64,000 bases of DNA from Fulvivirga sp. M361. GTDB taxonomy: Bacteria > Bacteroidota > Bacteroidia > Cytophagales > Cyclobacteriaceae. Positions 41,382 through 49,700 of the stretch are shown here, in pieces. The position numbers and the translations under genes are program-made. The stretch spans positions 1-64,000 of the forward strand of contig NZ_VKDC01000039.1 of assembly GCF_007097395.1 (NCBI RefSeq), read 5' to 3'. The notes beneath the pieces are model-generated. The model was given only the letters and a program-made list of their open reading frames with translations. It had not been told where the DNA came from and searched no databases. Each line of letters begins with the position of its first letter. Within the stretch, counting starts at the first letter, position 1.

Positions 41382-41752
41382 GATACTGATTCTTTTTGAT
41401 TCTCTTTTGAAAGATTCTCCAATACAGGTTTAAGGATTTCGATATTCTCATTAACTAGAGAATAAAATACTGTTTGGCCAACTTTCTTATCCTTGACGAG
41501 CTTGCCATCTTTTAGTTTTCTTAAGTGCTGAGAGATACCACCTACTGAAATGTCCAGTATATCACTCAAATCACAAGGACACATCTTTCCTTCTTTGTAG
41601 AGAAGAAGTAGAATCTTAAGCCTTGCGGCATTTCCAGAAAGGTTGAAGATCTGAGTGGTGAGAGCAAGGTCTGCATCCAATCTGTTTAGGGTTTCTTTAC
41701 ATTCTTTGATCTGAACTGGGTCTGCCAATACTCTTATACATGCACTGCTCAT
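41378..41752 (-). CDS. ArsR/SmtB-family metalloregulator
   Basis: A 124-residue winged-helix repressor. The recognition helix region is I-S-V-G-G-I-S-Q-H-L-R-K-L (about 71-83), and the preceding helix carries K-M-C-P-C-D-L-S-D-I-L (about 58-68), a C-x-C metal site in the place used by CadC/ArsR sensors. An additional Cys is at residue 5. Metal binding should release it from DNA. It is the first gene of the mer-like operon (4-bp overlap with merTP), and two inverted repeats stand just upstream of its start. In this operon it takes the place of the MerR usual in proteobacterial mer loci. Confidence 0.9.
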   Translation of the reverse strand: MSSACIRVLADPVQIKECKETLNRLDADLALTTQIFNLSGNAARLKILLLLYKEGKMCPCDLSDILDISVGGISQHLRKLKDGKLVKDKKVGQTVFYSLVNENIEILKPVLENLSKENQKESVS

Positions 41753-41761
41753 ATTTTAATA

Positions 41762-41779
41762 TTTTAGTAATTACTAAAA
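41762..41779. promoter_or_regulatory. Perfect 18-bp palindrome, candidate ArsR operator 1
   Basis: TTTTAGTAATTACTAAAA is fully symmetric and begins 10 bp before the arsR start codon (which lies leftward). ArsR/SmtB proteins bind AT-rich dyads of this size. A related dyad sharing the TTTTAGTAA core follows 40 bp farther upstream. Confidence 0.65.
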
Positions 41780-41801
41780 CGTTAAGTCAAGAAAAAGGTT
41801 C

Positions 41802-41819
41802 AGTATTTTAGTAAATACT
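41802..41819. promoter_or_regulatory. 7-4-7 inverted repeat, candidate ArsR operator 2
   Basis: AGTATTT-TAGT-AAATACT shares the TTTTAGTAA core with the first dyad, and its centre is 40 bp away, close to four helical turns. Paired operators on the same face of the DNA would allow cooperative repression of the mer-like operon. Beyond it, to the integrase stop at 41956, I see only a CGAGTT/AACTCG dyad of uncertain meaning. Confidence 0.55.
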
Positions 41820-41955
41820 TAAATACGAGTTAAGGTGTCATGATATCAACTCGGTTGTTAAGCAGAAGTGGCTATATTGGTCTGTAGTCCTTGAACTTTA
41901 GAGATCGCAAAGAAGTTTACCAATCTTCTCAAGTAATGACTTACTTGACTTTCAA

Positions 41956-43299
41956 TTATTTTGATTTTCCTAAGAGAAGTTCATCAACCTGTCCTAGTAA
42001 ATTCTCAATTTGAGATTCATCCAGTTGGTTAATTTTAGAAATAAGCTCTTGACGTTGACCATCAAGAGTTCTTAAATCGTTAAAACTATCCCACTTATCC
42101 ATTTCCTTCTCTCTAAGCCGATCAACTACTCTCGCATAACGCTGGGTTGTGGTTAATTCAGAGTGACCTAGAATATCGCTGACTACCTCGATTTTTAATC
42201 CTAAAAGAAGGGAGTTAATTGCGAAAGTATGTCTGAACCCATGAAAAGTCACGTGCTTATCAATACCGGCAATTTTCAATATTTCTTTTAAGTAATTGTT
42301 AGTTGTTCCATTTTCCTGAACGGGCTGTTCAAACAATAGGTCCGATTTTTCATCGAGGTTTAATAACGAAAGCAGTCGAGCCTTAATCGGTATTCTTACC
42401 GTTTTCTTTTTGCCCAAGCGATCCTTCTCCATCGCTTTAACGATGTAACCGTTCTGAATGTGCTCCTTCCGAAGTGTCTTAACATCAGAATGCCTTAATC
42501 CACAATAACAGGCTACTAAGGCTTGCTGAAGCGTACTCTGATATCTTGCACCAATATGAAAATCCTGAGCATGCTTACTAGTCGCCTTTTTGATATGTCG
42601 AAGGAGCTCCTTGCTATCGTAAAGGTCATGAAGCTTGGTGATTTCTTCCGGCTCGAGGTAACTCACTTCTACTAGCTCTGGTTGGCCAACGGTGAAATTG
42701 GTAAATGGATATTTCTTGATCTCTCCGGATTTATGCAGTCGAAGGGTATACTTCCTCAAAAAAGAGAACACATGATATTGAGTGTTCGCTGCATATTTTG
42801 GCATGAGGTACTTTTTGAGTTTCCCCAAAAACTCCTCATCAATTTCATGGATCGTAAGTTTGCTTTGGAAGCCTTTGAGAATATCAATTTGATTTCGATA
42901 ACCCCTGAGTGTTGATTCTTTGATTTGAGTCTCCTCCTTTTCTCTTTCCAATTCACCTTCTACATACTCGTAAAAATCATTCGTCTGAATTTTACCGGTA
43001 ATCCCTCTGTAAACATCCTTGATCTTTTTGAACGTGATCGCCTGATCGGTTCTCTCCAGTTCATCAATAATGTTGTCGACTTTAACTTCCTGTCTTCTGA
43101 TGAATGAATTGATCTGTGTATAACCTTTCGTGCCAGGCTTAATTCGTTTTAGCTTGGGATCATATTGGTCGACACTAATCTTCCTACCCAAATTCAGGTA
43201 GTTATTCTTACGATTCAGGGTAATCCTCAATGTAAGAGGGATAGTCCCGTTTTTTGAAACGTAACCCGGTCGACATTCAAAATTGATGCTTACGTTCAT
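41956..43299 (-). CDS. int: Tyrosine recombinase/integrase of the island
   Basis: A 447-residue phage-type integrase. It has an N-terminal arm/SAM-like DNA-binding part (to about 205) and a catalytic domain with the five-residue set R269 (C-G-L-R-H), K in the beta-hairpin, H353-G-F-R356-H, H379 (L-G-H-S) and nucleophile Y388 (Q-R-Y-A-R). This is the form common in Bacteroidota conjugative and mobilisable elements. It reads leftward, into the island, and starts 150 bp from the partial tRNA-Arg. That is the usual order at an attachment end. Confidence 0.92.
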   Translation of the reverse strand: MNVSINFECRPGYVSKNGTIPLTLRITLNRKNNYLNLGRKISVDQYDPKLKRIKPGTKGYTQINSFIRRQEVKVDNIIDELERTDQAITFKKIKDVYRGITGKIQTNDFYEYVEGELEREKEETQIKESTLRGYRNQIDILKGFQSKLTIHEIDEEFLGKLKKYLMPKYAANTQYHVFSFLRKYTLRLHKSGEIKKYPFTNFTVGQPELVEVSYLEPEEITKLHDLYDSKELLRHIKKATSKHAQDFHIGARYQSTLQQALVACYCGLRHSDVKTLRKEHIQNGYIVKAMEKDRLGKKKTVRIPIKARLLSLLNLDEKSDLLFEQPVQENGTTNNYLKEILKIAGIDKHVTFHGFRHTFAINSLLLGLKIEVVSDILGHSELTTTQRYARVVDRLREKEMDKWDSFNDLRTLDGQRQELISKINQLDESQIENLLGQVDELLLGKSK

Positions 43300-43872
43300 G
43301 ATGTAAAGGTCAAAAATTAGTGAACAATTAGTGAACAGAATTCACAATTATTGAATTTAAGTCAACAATCGCTCCAAAAGAAAAGCTTAATTTAGCGATT
43401 TAAGGGGGTTTTTAGAGATAGGTCTCCAAATAGATTGATAAAACGAACGTTTAGGAAACCACTATTCTATCCATTGAACTACGGAGCCATTAATTGGCAT
43501 TTTGAAGTTAAAAGAATAAAAAATTGAATAAACCAAAGGTAATTTTTTATGGCAAATTGTAATCCCTTAACTCCTGCACCATTTTTCTGCAAAAGAAACA
43601 AAATCCCTAGCCTAAGACAATCACTCCAACTATTTTCCACTTTTCTTTATTTTTTTCCTGTAGACACCGTGTAAGCCGGTAGTTTAATTTTTCAGAAGTT
43701 CCCGTAACCTTCCCTTACCCTACTACCATTACCCTGTCTTTATTCACCTGTCATGCGTAATGGAATGATCCCTCATTAGCATTCAAATTTAATTACGATA
43801 CTATGACAACATAGGATCTAAGTCAACCAGCAACCCGAAAGGATCTGGAACTGCTTTACAATAGATTGATTA
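43300..43872. other. Gap at the island border
   Basis: Apart from the partial tRNA-Arg at 43449-43488 I see no gene. Directly beside the tRNA fragment lies AAACG-AA-CGTTT, a 5-2-5 inverted repeat that could be part of the integrase core site. The rest is AT-rich, with several short T-runs, and has no recognisable protein fragments. The base composition begins to shift toward the richer GC of the PUL side here. Confidence 0.5.
43449..43488 (-). tRNA. 5' half of tRNA-Arg(CCT), probable integrase attachment site
   Basis: On the minus strand the 40 bases read as acceptor 5' arm GGCTCCG, TA, D-arm GTTC-AATGGATA-GAAT, then anticodon arm GTGGT-TTCCTAA-AC, with anticodon CCT. The match to tRNA-Arg breaks after two bases of the 3' anticodon stem; the following bases do not complete the stem, T-arm or acceptor. 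So it is a half gene, ending where an integrase crossover in the anticodon loop would lie. The integrase gene is 150 bp away on the truncated side. The other half should be at the far left end of the island, outside the window. Confidence 0.72.
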
Positions 43873-44046
43873 ATGATATCGACGGAAGAACTTCAGGAAA
43901 GACTGGATGATCGTGATCACCACAACCACTGGCAGAAAACTCAGGGATGGCATAGGGCACTGTGGCCTTTCTCAACCCGTGAAATCCGCGAAATATTACT
44001 AAAAACTACTGAAGGCTGGGTAAATTTATGGGTAGAGATTCGTTAA
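43873..44046 (+). CDS. 57-aa hypothetical protein, tentative
   Basis: An ATG-started frame of 57 codons with protein-like composition (D-D-R-D-H-H-N-H-W near 12-20, three further Trp in the second half). I recognise no family. It stands alone before the convergent NahK-like gene. It may be a small gene or the remains of a larger one damaged near the island border. Support is only codon-like composition, so confidence is low. Confidence 0.28.
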   Translation: MISTEELQERLDDRDHHNHWQKTQGWHRALWPFSTREIREILLKTTEGWVNLWVEIR

Positions 44047-44122
44047 GATACTAAAACTATGCAATGCATGAAGGCTCATAGGAATTTACGGAACACCCTT
44101 GAAGGTCTTTTAACATTCCACT

Positions 44123-45208
44123 TTAAACATGATATTGGATAATGGTTTTGAGGTCTTTTTTTCGCTTTAGCATGATCTTACCCAGGTGCAGTTGGTTAGC
44201 AGCTCTTTGCAGATTATGATCGGGAAATTGGATCTTATAGTAAATATCACCATTTAAATAATCCGTAATAAACCGGACTCCCATTATAAATGCCATAAAA
44301 GCTCCCGCCAAAGGCAGGTGATCTATCTCTATGGGGGTGAGTACTTTACGGGTAGTCTCAAGATACCCTGCTGTAAAGGCTTCATAACGATGCTGGTCCA
44401 ATTCTATCAATGATAGGTCTGGCTCATCTTCTTCACATGCTACGGCACCCGTCCTCACCCCGTCTCCAAAATCATAATGTACTATTCCGGGCATTACGGT
44501 ATCCAGGTCTATCACACACGCCGTCCTTCTGTTGGCAGTCAGAAGTACATTGTTAAACTTCGTGTCGTTGTGAGTGACCCTGGAGGGAATGCGGTTCAGA
44601 AGCGTCAGCTTGTGAAAAACCAATAGGTCATCTGCATAGTTATGTATAAAACTGAGTAAGTCTTTCGACGCCAACAGCCTTTCTCTATTGGCAGTAGGCA
44701 CAGCCTGTGATAATTGCTCAAGCCTTAATTTAAGATCATGGAATCCAGGTATGGTAATGGCTAGCTTATTACCCGGAAAATCAGACAGATCTGTTAAGAA
44801 ACTACCGAATGCCCTGGCCCCCTCATAGGCTTGCGACGGTGTTTCTGCATGATCTGATGAGACCGTATTCTTTATAAATCGGAATACACGCCAGAAGCAC
44901 CCTCCATCAGGATAGAATAGTCCACCGTCATGGGTGTATATAAGACTGAGTACACTATCTTTATCATCATTCACATCTGACATCCTCCTTTTTTTTCGGA
45001 TATGGGAAGTTACCTGATTAATGTTTTGCATTAACCCGGGAACATCCTTAAAAACATGATGGTTAATTTTCTGAAGAAGGTAATCTGGTTTGTTGGGATC
45101 AGCATTCACCAGGTGATAGGAGTCGTTGATATGCCCTGTTCCGAATGGTTCGCATTCTGTAATTACACCATCAATGACAAAGCCGTCAATAATTTGTTTG
45201 AGATCCAT
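44123..45208 (-). CDS. Aminoglycoside-phosphotransferase-fold sugar kinase, NahK-like
   Basis: A 361-residue kinase of the APH/choline-kinase fold. Visible are an N-terminal G-T-G-H-I-N-D-S-Y nucleotide loop (about 23-31), the catalytic loop V-T-H-N-D-T-K-F-N-N (about 211-220), and the metal-binding I-D-L-D-T-V (about 231-236). Length and motifs match N-acetylhexosamine 1-kinases (NahK); such proteins are often mislabelled 'mucin desulfatase'. It would make GlcNAc-1-P or GalNAc-1-P. It directly abuts the nucleotidyltransferase gene, which could turn that product into a UDP-sugar, so the pair forms a salvage route independent of GlcNAc-6-P. Confidence 0.78.
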   Translation of the reverse strand: MDLKQIIDGFVIDGVITECEPFGTGHINDSYHLVNADPNKPDYLLQKINHHVFKDVPGLMQNINQVTSHIRKKRRMSDVNDDKDSVLSLIYTHDGGLFYPDGGCFWRVFRFIKNTVSSDHAETPSQAYEGARAFGSFLTDLSDFPGNKLAITIPGFHDLKLRLEQLSQAVPTANRERLLASKDLLSFIHNYADDLLVFHKLTLLNRIPSRVTHNDTKFNNVLLTANRRTACVIDLDTVMPGIVHYDFGDGVRTGAVACEEDEPDLSLIELDQHRYEAFTAGYLETTRKVLTPIEIDHLPLAGAFMAFIMGVRFITDYLNGDIYYKIQFPDHNLQRAANQLHLGKIMLKRKKDLKTIIQYHV

Positions 45209-46135
45209 TTAGCTCCAGAGTTTACGAGGATATAGGCCTTTTTCAACCAAAGCATTAATCTTTTTCACAGCCATTGATTTATCTTGGCGGTAAGTGACCC
45301 CAAACCATACATCGTTACTCAATATCACGGGTATGGATATGCCTTGTAAACGAATGTTCTCTAAAACGGACGGGATATAATATTCAGATGTAAGATTATC
45401 ATGATTTTTCTTAAGAAAGACAGGAAAATCCTGGCCGATCAGCTCAAATACCTGCGGTGAAAAACCCATAAGGTTCATGGATACTATTTCACTACCCGTT
45501 AGTGGGTATTGCTGTCCGTTTTCTTCAAAATAAGCCGATGACGATCCATTTCTATAAATATCCGTGCGCTCAATGATCCCCTGGAGCCACCCTCCGCCCT
45601 CCACCTCACAGATGCCCCTGGAAACTCTCCCGTGATCAGACAAGGTGTTTTTCAGAACATATCCTAACAGGCAGGCGTTGAGCCTAGTCCGGTCCATTTT
45701 TAAGAGGTGTGCGTAGATGCTATGTATGGATTGCCGCCCATAAAAATCATCCGCGTTTATCACGGCAAAGGGCTCATCTACATAAGGTTTCGCCATCCAT
45801 ACCGCGTGACCAGTGCCCCAGGGTTTTATTCTGCCCTCGGGAATACTGAAACCTTCTGGAAGAGTGTCCGGCTCTTGGAAAACATACTTTACGTTTGCCC
45901 GATCATAAAGAAATCCGAATACCTCCCTGAAATCATCCTCCATATCTTTACGGATTACGAAAACGATCTTCTCGAATCCTGCCAACAGGGCATCATAAAT
46001 AGTGTAATCGACAATGGTTTCTCCTGAGGGACCGAATTTATCGATCTGTTTCAAGCTGCCGTAGCGGCTACCCATTCCTGCGGCTAATACCACCAGGGAG
46101 GGGTTATTCGCATTCTCTTGTTTCTGCTGCTTCAT
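45209..46135 (-). CDS. Sugar-1-phosphate nucleotidyltransferase
   Basis: A GT-A-fold NTP transferase: L-A-A-G-M-G-S-R-Y-G near residues 18-27 (nucleotide loop; R and K of the signature are kept), a following K-Q-I-D, a V-I-N-A-D-D-F near 125 (metal aspartates), and a G-V-T-Y segment at the C-terminus. The 308 residues resemble uridylyltransferases. Nucleotide and sugar specificity cannot be read directly. Being back-to-back with a NahK-like kinase, it most likely makes UDP-HexNAc. It lies 37 bp after the NagB fusion gene in a leftward three-gene operon. Confidence 0.8.
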   Translation of the reverse strand: MKQQKQENANNPSLVVLAAGMGSRYGSLKQIDKFGPSGETIVDYTIYDALLAGFEKIVFVIRKDMEDDFREVFGFLYDRANVKYVFQEPDTLPEGFSIPEGRIKPWGTGHAVWMAKPYVDEPFAVINADDFYGRQSIHSIYAHLLKMDRTRLNACLLGYVLKNTLSDHGRVSRGICEVEGGGWLQGIIERTDIYRNGSSSAYFEENGQQYPLTGSEIVSMNLMGFSPQVFELIGQDFPVFLKKNHDNLTSEYYIPSVLENIRLQGISIPVILSNDVWFGVTYRQDKSMAVKKINALVEKGLYPRKLWS

Positions 46136-46172
46136 TTTTATCTGTTTCTTTCAATATCCGTCTACCGAAAGG

Positions 46173-48134
46173 CTAGAATTTATATCGAACAAAGGCTTCC
46201 ATAGCCTCGTATTCTGTAAAACCTAATTTATCATACATTCGCGCAGTTTCATGGTTTCTATCCTCTGTCCGCTGCCAAAACTCCCTTGGGTCGTTACCTG
46301 GAAAAAGGGGGGTATCTTTCTGCGACTGGTGTTTGAAAATAGCCTTACGTTTTTTTTGGAGGTCGGAAGGGCTTAAAGGGATCGCCATTTCAATTTCATC
46401 TAACGGCCATTCGTGCCATGCACCTCGGTACATCCAAAGCCAGCATTCTTCAATCCATGACTCGCCCTTCAACTGCTTTAGTGCTGCCACAATAGCATCG
46501 AAGCATATTTTATGCGTACCGTGCGGATCTCTTAGGTCTCCGGCAGCAAAAACCTGGTGAGGTTTGACCATTTCTAACAGGTTTTTTAAAAGGTCAAGAT
46601 CCCCATCTCCAATTACACCTTTTTTCACCATACCGGTTTCGTAAAATGGCATATTAAGAAAGTGAATATGATCGCCTGGTGTACCTACATAACGTGCCGC
46701 TGCGGTAGCCTCCCCTTTCCTGATCAGCCCCTTAGCGGTTCTCATCAAATGGGTATCCATAAGGTCCGTCTTGTTAGTTTTGCTATATTCTAAGATCTCC
46801 CCATACTTCTCATTAGCAGCGTTAGAGGTATTAGCGACTACCGCATTCATATCCCTGGCAAACTCCACAAAACGAATTACATCATCATCTGCAACGGCTA
46901 TATTCCCGGAGGTCTGGTAAGCCACGTGCACATCATGCCCCTGCTCCACCAGTTTCAGGTACGTCCCCCCCATCGAAATAACATCATCATCCGGGTGAGG
47001 GCTAAAAATGATCACTCTTTTCCGGGCCGGGGATGCTCTTTCCGGCCTGTCGGTATCATCGGTACCTGGCTTACCCCCGGGCCAACCTGTGATGGTATGT
47101 TGTAAGGCATCAAAAATTTTGACATTTAGCTTCAATGCATCGCCGGCATAAGCTAATAGATCGTTAAGTCCATTTTTCCTGTAATCTTCTTCCGTAAGCT
47201 TTAGTATTGGGATAGAAAGTTTCTGACTTAACCATATTACAGCGCTTTTTGCCAGACTATCCGTCCAGTTAACTACGGAAACTACCCAAGGCGTTCTTAC
47301 CCGTGTAAGGTCGCTGGCCGCATCTTCATCTGCCAGTACTTCCACATTTTCATGATTTTGTAAGAAGGTGGCTGGAATATCTTCTGAGACCGGCCCCTCT
47401 ACGGCTTCACGCACTATAGGAGCCTTTTTTTCTCCCCAGGCCAGTAAAAATACTTTTCTTGCTTTGGAAATGCTCTTTATTCCCATGGTGATCGCACGAC
47501 GCGGCACAAGATCCTCTCTTAAAAACTCCCTGGTTGCATCCATTATGGTTATAGGGTGTAGCTTGACAAGCCTGGTGACTGACTCACGGTGTGACCCGGG
47601 TTCGTTGAAACCAATGTGGCCCGTTCTCCCGATCCCCAGCAATTGTACATCAAGGCCACCACAAGCATCTATTTTTTCCTCATAATACCTACAAAAATCT
47701 TCAACCTTCTCAATGGGAAGTTCACCGTCAGGTATATTGATGCTTTCTTCCGGTATGTCTATGTGGTCAAAAAGATGATTCCGCATGAAATGGTGATAGC
47801 TCAGTGCTGAATTTTTTTGCATAGGATAATATTCATCCAGGTTGAATGTGATCACGTTTTTAAAGCTAAGGCCATCCTCATGATGCAGCCTTATCAGCTC
47901 GCGATACACCTCCACGGGGCTTTCGCCTGTGGCAAGACCTAAAACAGCCATTTCATTGCGCTGTTGTTTTTGCCTGATCAGGGCAGCCAGCTCGCTTGCA
48001 GCATACCTGCAAGCCTCGATCTTATCTTTTACTATACTTAATCGGAGTCTTTCCAGCATAGTAGAAGAAGCATCTTTTTTAGTAAGGATAGAAACCATTG
48101 GAAATGAGAATAAACGTGTTATACTTTTACTCAA
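46173..48134 (-). CDS. nagB: Glucosamine-6-phosphate deaminase fused to PIG-L/LmbE deacetylase domain
   Basis: Residues ~25-285 are NagB: L-G-L-A-T-G-E-S-P (65-73), F-N-L-D-E-Y-Y-P (97-104) and L-G-I-G-R-T-G-H-I-G-F-N-E-P-G (166-180), including catalytic Asp and His. Residues ~365-650 are a PIG-L/LmbE domain with the Zn site S-P-H-P-D-D-D (about 374-380). The deaminase makes fructose-6-P and ammonia from GlcN-6-P; the second domain could deacetylate GlcNAc compounds first. Such 650-residue fusions are regular in Bacteroidota. It is divergent from the LacI regulator with paired TTCGAA sites between, so it is probably under that regulator's control. Confidence 0.9.
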   Translation of the reverse strand: MSKSITRLFSFPMVSILTKKDASSTMLERLRLSIVKDKIEACRYAASELAALIRQKQQRNEMAVLGLATGESPVEVYRELIRLHHEDGLSFKNVITFNLDEYYPMQKNSALSYHHFMRNHLFDHIDIPEESINIPDGELPIEKVEDFCRYYEEKIDACGGLDVQLLGIGRTGHIGFNEPGSHRESVTRLVKLHPITIMDATREFLREDLVPRRAITMGIKSISKARKVFLLAWGEKKAPIVREAVEGPVSEDIPATFLQNHENVEVLADEDAASDLTRVRTPWVVSVVNWTDSLAKSAVIWLSQKLSIPILKLTEEDYRKNGLNDLLAYAGDALKLNVKIFDALQHTITGWPGGKPGTDDTDRPERASPARKRVIIFSPHPDDDVISMGGTYLKLVEQGHDVHVAYQTSGNIAVADDDVIRFVEFARDMNAVVANTSNAANEKYGEILEYSKTNKTDLMDTHLMRTAKGLIRKGEATAAARYVGTPGDHIHFLNMPFYETGMVKKGVIGDGDLDLLKNLLEMVKPHQVFAAGDLRDPHGTHKICFDAIVAALKQLKGESWIEECWLWMYRGAWHEWPLDEIEMAIPLSPSDLQKKRKAIFKHQSQKDTPLFPGNDPREFWQRTEDRNHETARMYDKLGFTEYEAMEAFVRYKF

Positions 48135-48177
48135 AAGTGAAAAATTATTAATTCACAATCAAGTGTTTTTATAAATA

Positions 48178-48210
48178 GTGTTCGAAAACGATATAATTTT
48201 GTTCGAACAC
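48178..48210. promoter_or_regulatory. Paired TGTTCGAA operators between nagB fusion and lacI-type gene
   Basis: Two sites lie 21 bp apart, centre to centre (two helical turns). The right one is the perfect palindrome TGTTCGAACA (48200-48209); the left is TGTTCGAAAA (48179-48188), one base from it. Together they also form a GTGTTCGAA ... TTCGAACAC dyad. The CG centre is typical of LacI-family operators. Their place in the divergent gap makes autoregulation plus control of the salvage operon likely. Confidence 0.7.
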
Positions 48211-48274
48211 GAAATAAAATTAGACAGATTCATTATTATTGCATTAAAATACTATTATTGAGCCACAGCAAGGA

Positions 48275-49324
48275 ATGAGTAAAAACCTCACGATCAAAGA
48301 CATCGCCAAGCTCCTCAATCTTTCACACGGCACTGTAGACCGCGTGATCCACGACAGGTATGGAGTTTCAGATACTACGCGAAAAAAGGTGAAGGATTTC
48401 CTGCAAGAGATTGACTTTAAGCCCAATATAATTGCTCGTTCTCTCAAAGGAAGTAAGGCTCATTCAGTGGAAGTGCTTATACCAGGGGAAACTGGAGATA
48501 GCTTTTGGGAACAGGCAATCAGTGGTGTGAAGGCTGCACAAAAAGAATTCAACGAATTCACGTTATCTGTGAATATCCGACGCTACAACCCGGATAACAC
48601 CCATGAATTTAAAAAGGTGGCCGATGACGCCCTGAAAAGTACACCTGACGGTATTTTAATTGCTCCCATGTTCTACCGGGAGTCACTCGACTTCTTTATG
48701 GAATGTAAGAATGCAGGGATTCCATACGCTATGTTCAACTCATTTGTGAAAGACGCACACGCTTTATATTTTATTGGTCAAGACCTTTACAAGAGTGGTA
48801 AAGTAGCCGCAGACCTGGTGAATCGTATTGGGTCCGGGGAAGGCAGGATACTTATCGTTCATCTTGATGAAGATCCAAGTAACTCTTCTCATATGTTAGA
48901 AAAAGAACGTGGTTTCAGGGATTTTTTCACTGAAAATACAAAAACCCAATATGAGTTAAACACGATCAATGTCAATATGCATAACCCAAAAGAAGCCAGG
49001 ACATTCTCAGAATTGCTCAAGAGTCAAAATAACATTGCAGGTATTTTTGTTTCTACTTCCAAGGCATATGAAATAATAGAAATGGCACCAAAAGCAAGTT
49101 TAAATGAGATCCCTTTCATAGGTTATGACCTGGTAGATAAGAATGTTTCATTCCTAAAATACGGAGTGATAGACTTCCTTATCAACCAGAACCCTTTTCT
49201 GCAGGCTTACTACGGAGTTACATTTTTGTTTGAGCATCTTCTGTTCCAGAAGACCTTACCCTCAAAAAAGCTTTTACCTATTGATGTGGTGACAGACCAG
49301 AACTATGACACTTACCTGGATTAG
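48275..49324 (+). CDS. LacI-family transcriptional regulator
   Basis: A 349-residue regulator. The N-terminal helix-turn-helix is T-I-K-D-I-A-K-L-L-N-L-S-H-G-T-V-D-R-V (7-25), with a hinge around 48-60 (A-R-S-L-K-G). A periplasmic-binding-protein-like sensor domain (65-340) includes P-E-T/D-G-I-L-I-A-P and a G-Y-D-L-V segment. It is divergent from the nagB operon, so it most likely senses an amino sugar or its phosphate. The H-G-T-V-D-R-V form is common to sugar-catabolic LacI members of Bacteroidota. Confidence 0.88.
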   Translation: MSKNLTIKDIAKLLNLSHGTVDRVIHDRYGVSDTTRKKVKDFLQEIDFKPNIIARSLKGSKAHSVEVLIPGETGDSFWEQAISGVKAAQKEFNEFTLSVNIRRYNPDNTHEFKKVADDALKSTPDGILIAPMFYRESLDFFMECKNAGIPYAMFNSFVKDAHALYFIGQDLYKSGKVAADLVNRIGSGEGRILIVHLDEDPSNSSHMLEKERGFRDFFTENTKTQYELNTINVNMHNPKEARTFSELLKSQNNIAGIFVSTSKAYEIIEMAPKASLNEIPFIGYDLVDKNVSFLKYGVIDFLINQNPFLQAYYGVTFLFEHLLFQKTLPSKKLLPIDVVTDQNYDTYLD

Positions 49325-49700
49325 AGCTAATTATAATTTTATGTTTTATGACGTCCGTTGTGGATCAAAATCATGACCTGTTCTTCTATAAGCACTCACC
49401 GGCGTTCTTTTGAAATGATCTTTACTTATTGAATATCACTCCAACCCACCGCTGCTTCACCACACAGTCACTTCCAGTGCTTCCACCTGTTAAACCAACT
49501 TTTCCTGTTGGGTCAGGTATGCTCCTCACTTGTCATTATGTTCTTTTTCAACTATTTCATTTTCAACACTTTTGCAATTACACATAGTATTCTTAATTTT
49601 TAAGATAAGTTCTGCAGATAGCAGTACATCCGGAGGCTTCCCGGTTCTGTTACATTGCAACCGGCTAAATAATTAATTATCAGGGTATTATTGTTCGGCA
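49325..49700. other. Gap between LacI regulator and ECF sigma gene
   Basis: No open frame of interest. The first half has the uneven base pattern of a non-coding or decayed segment. A C/T-rich stretch (about 49440-49500) contains several short CTTCCA repeats. No TTCGAA operator of the type found before nagB is present. The promoter of the sigma-factor gene should lie in the AT-rich last 100 bp. Confidence 0.4.

Noticed and set aside
41826-41853. CGAGTT-N16-AACTCG inverted repeat upstream of the arsR dyads
   Set aside because: Short arms and a long spacer; likely by chance, with no similarity to the two arsR dyads.
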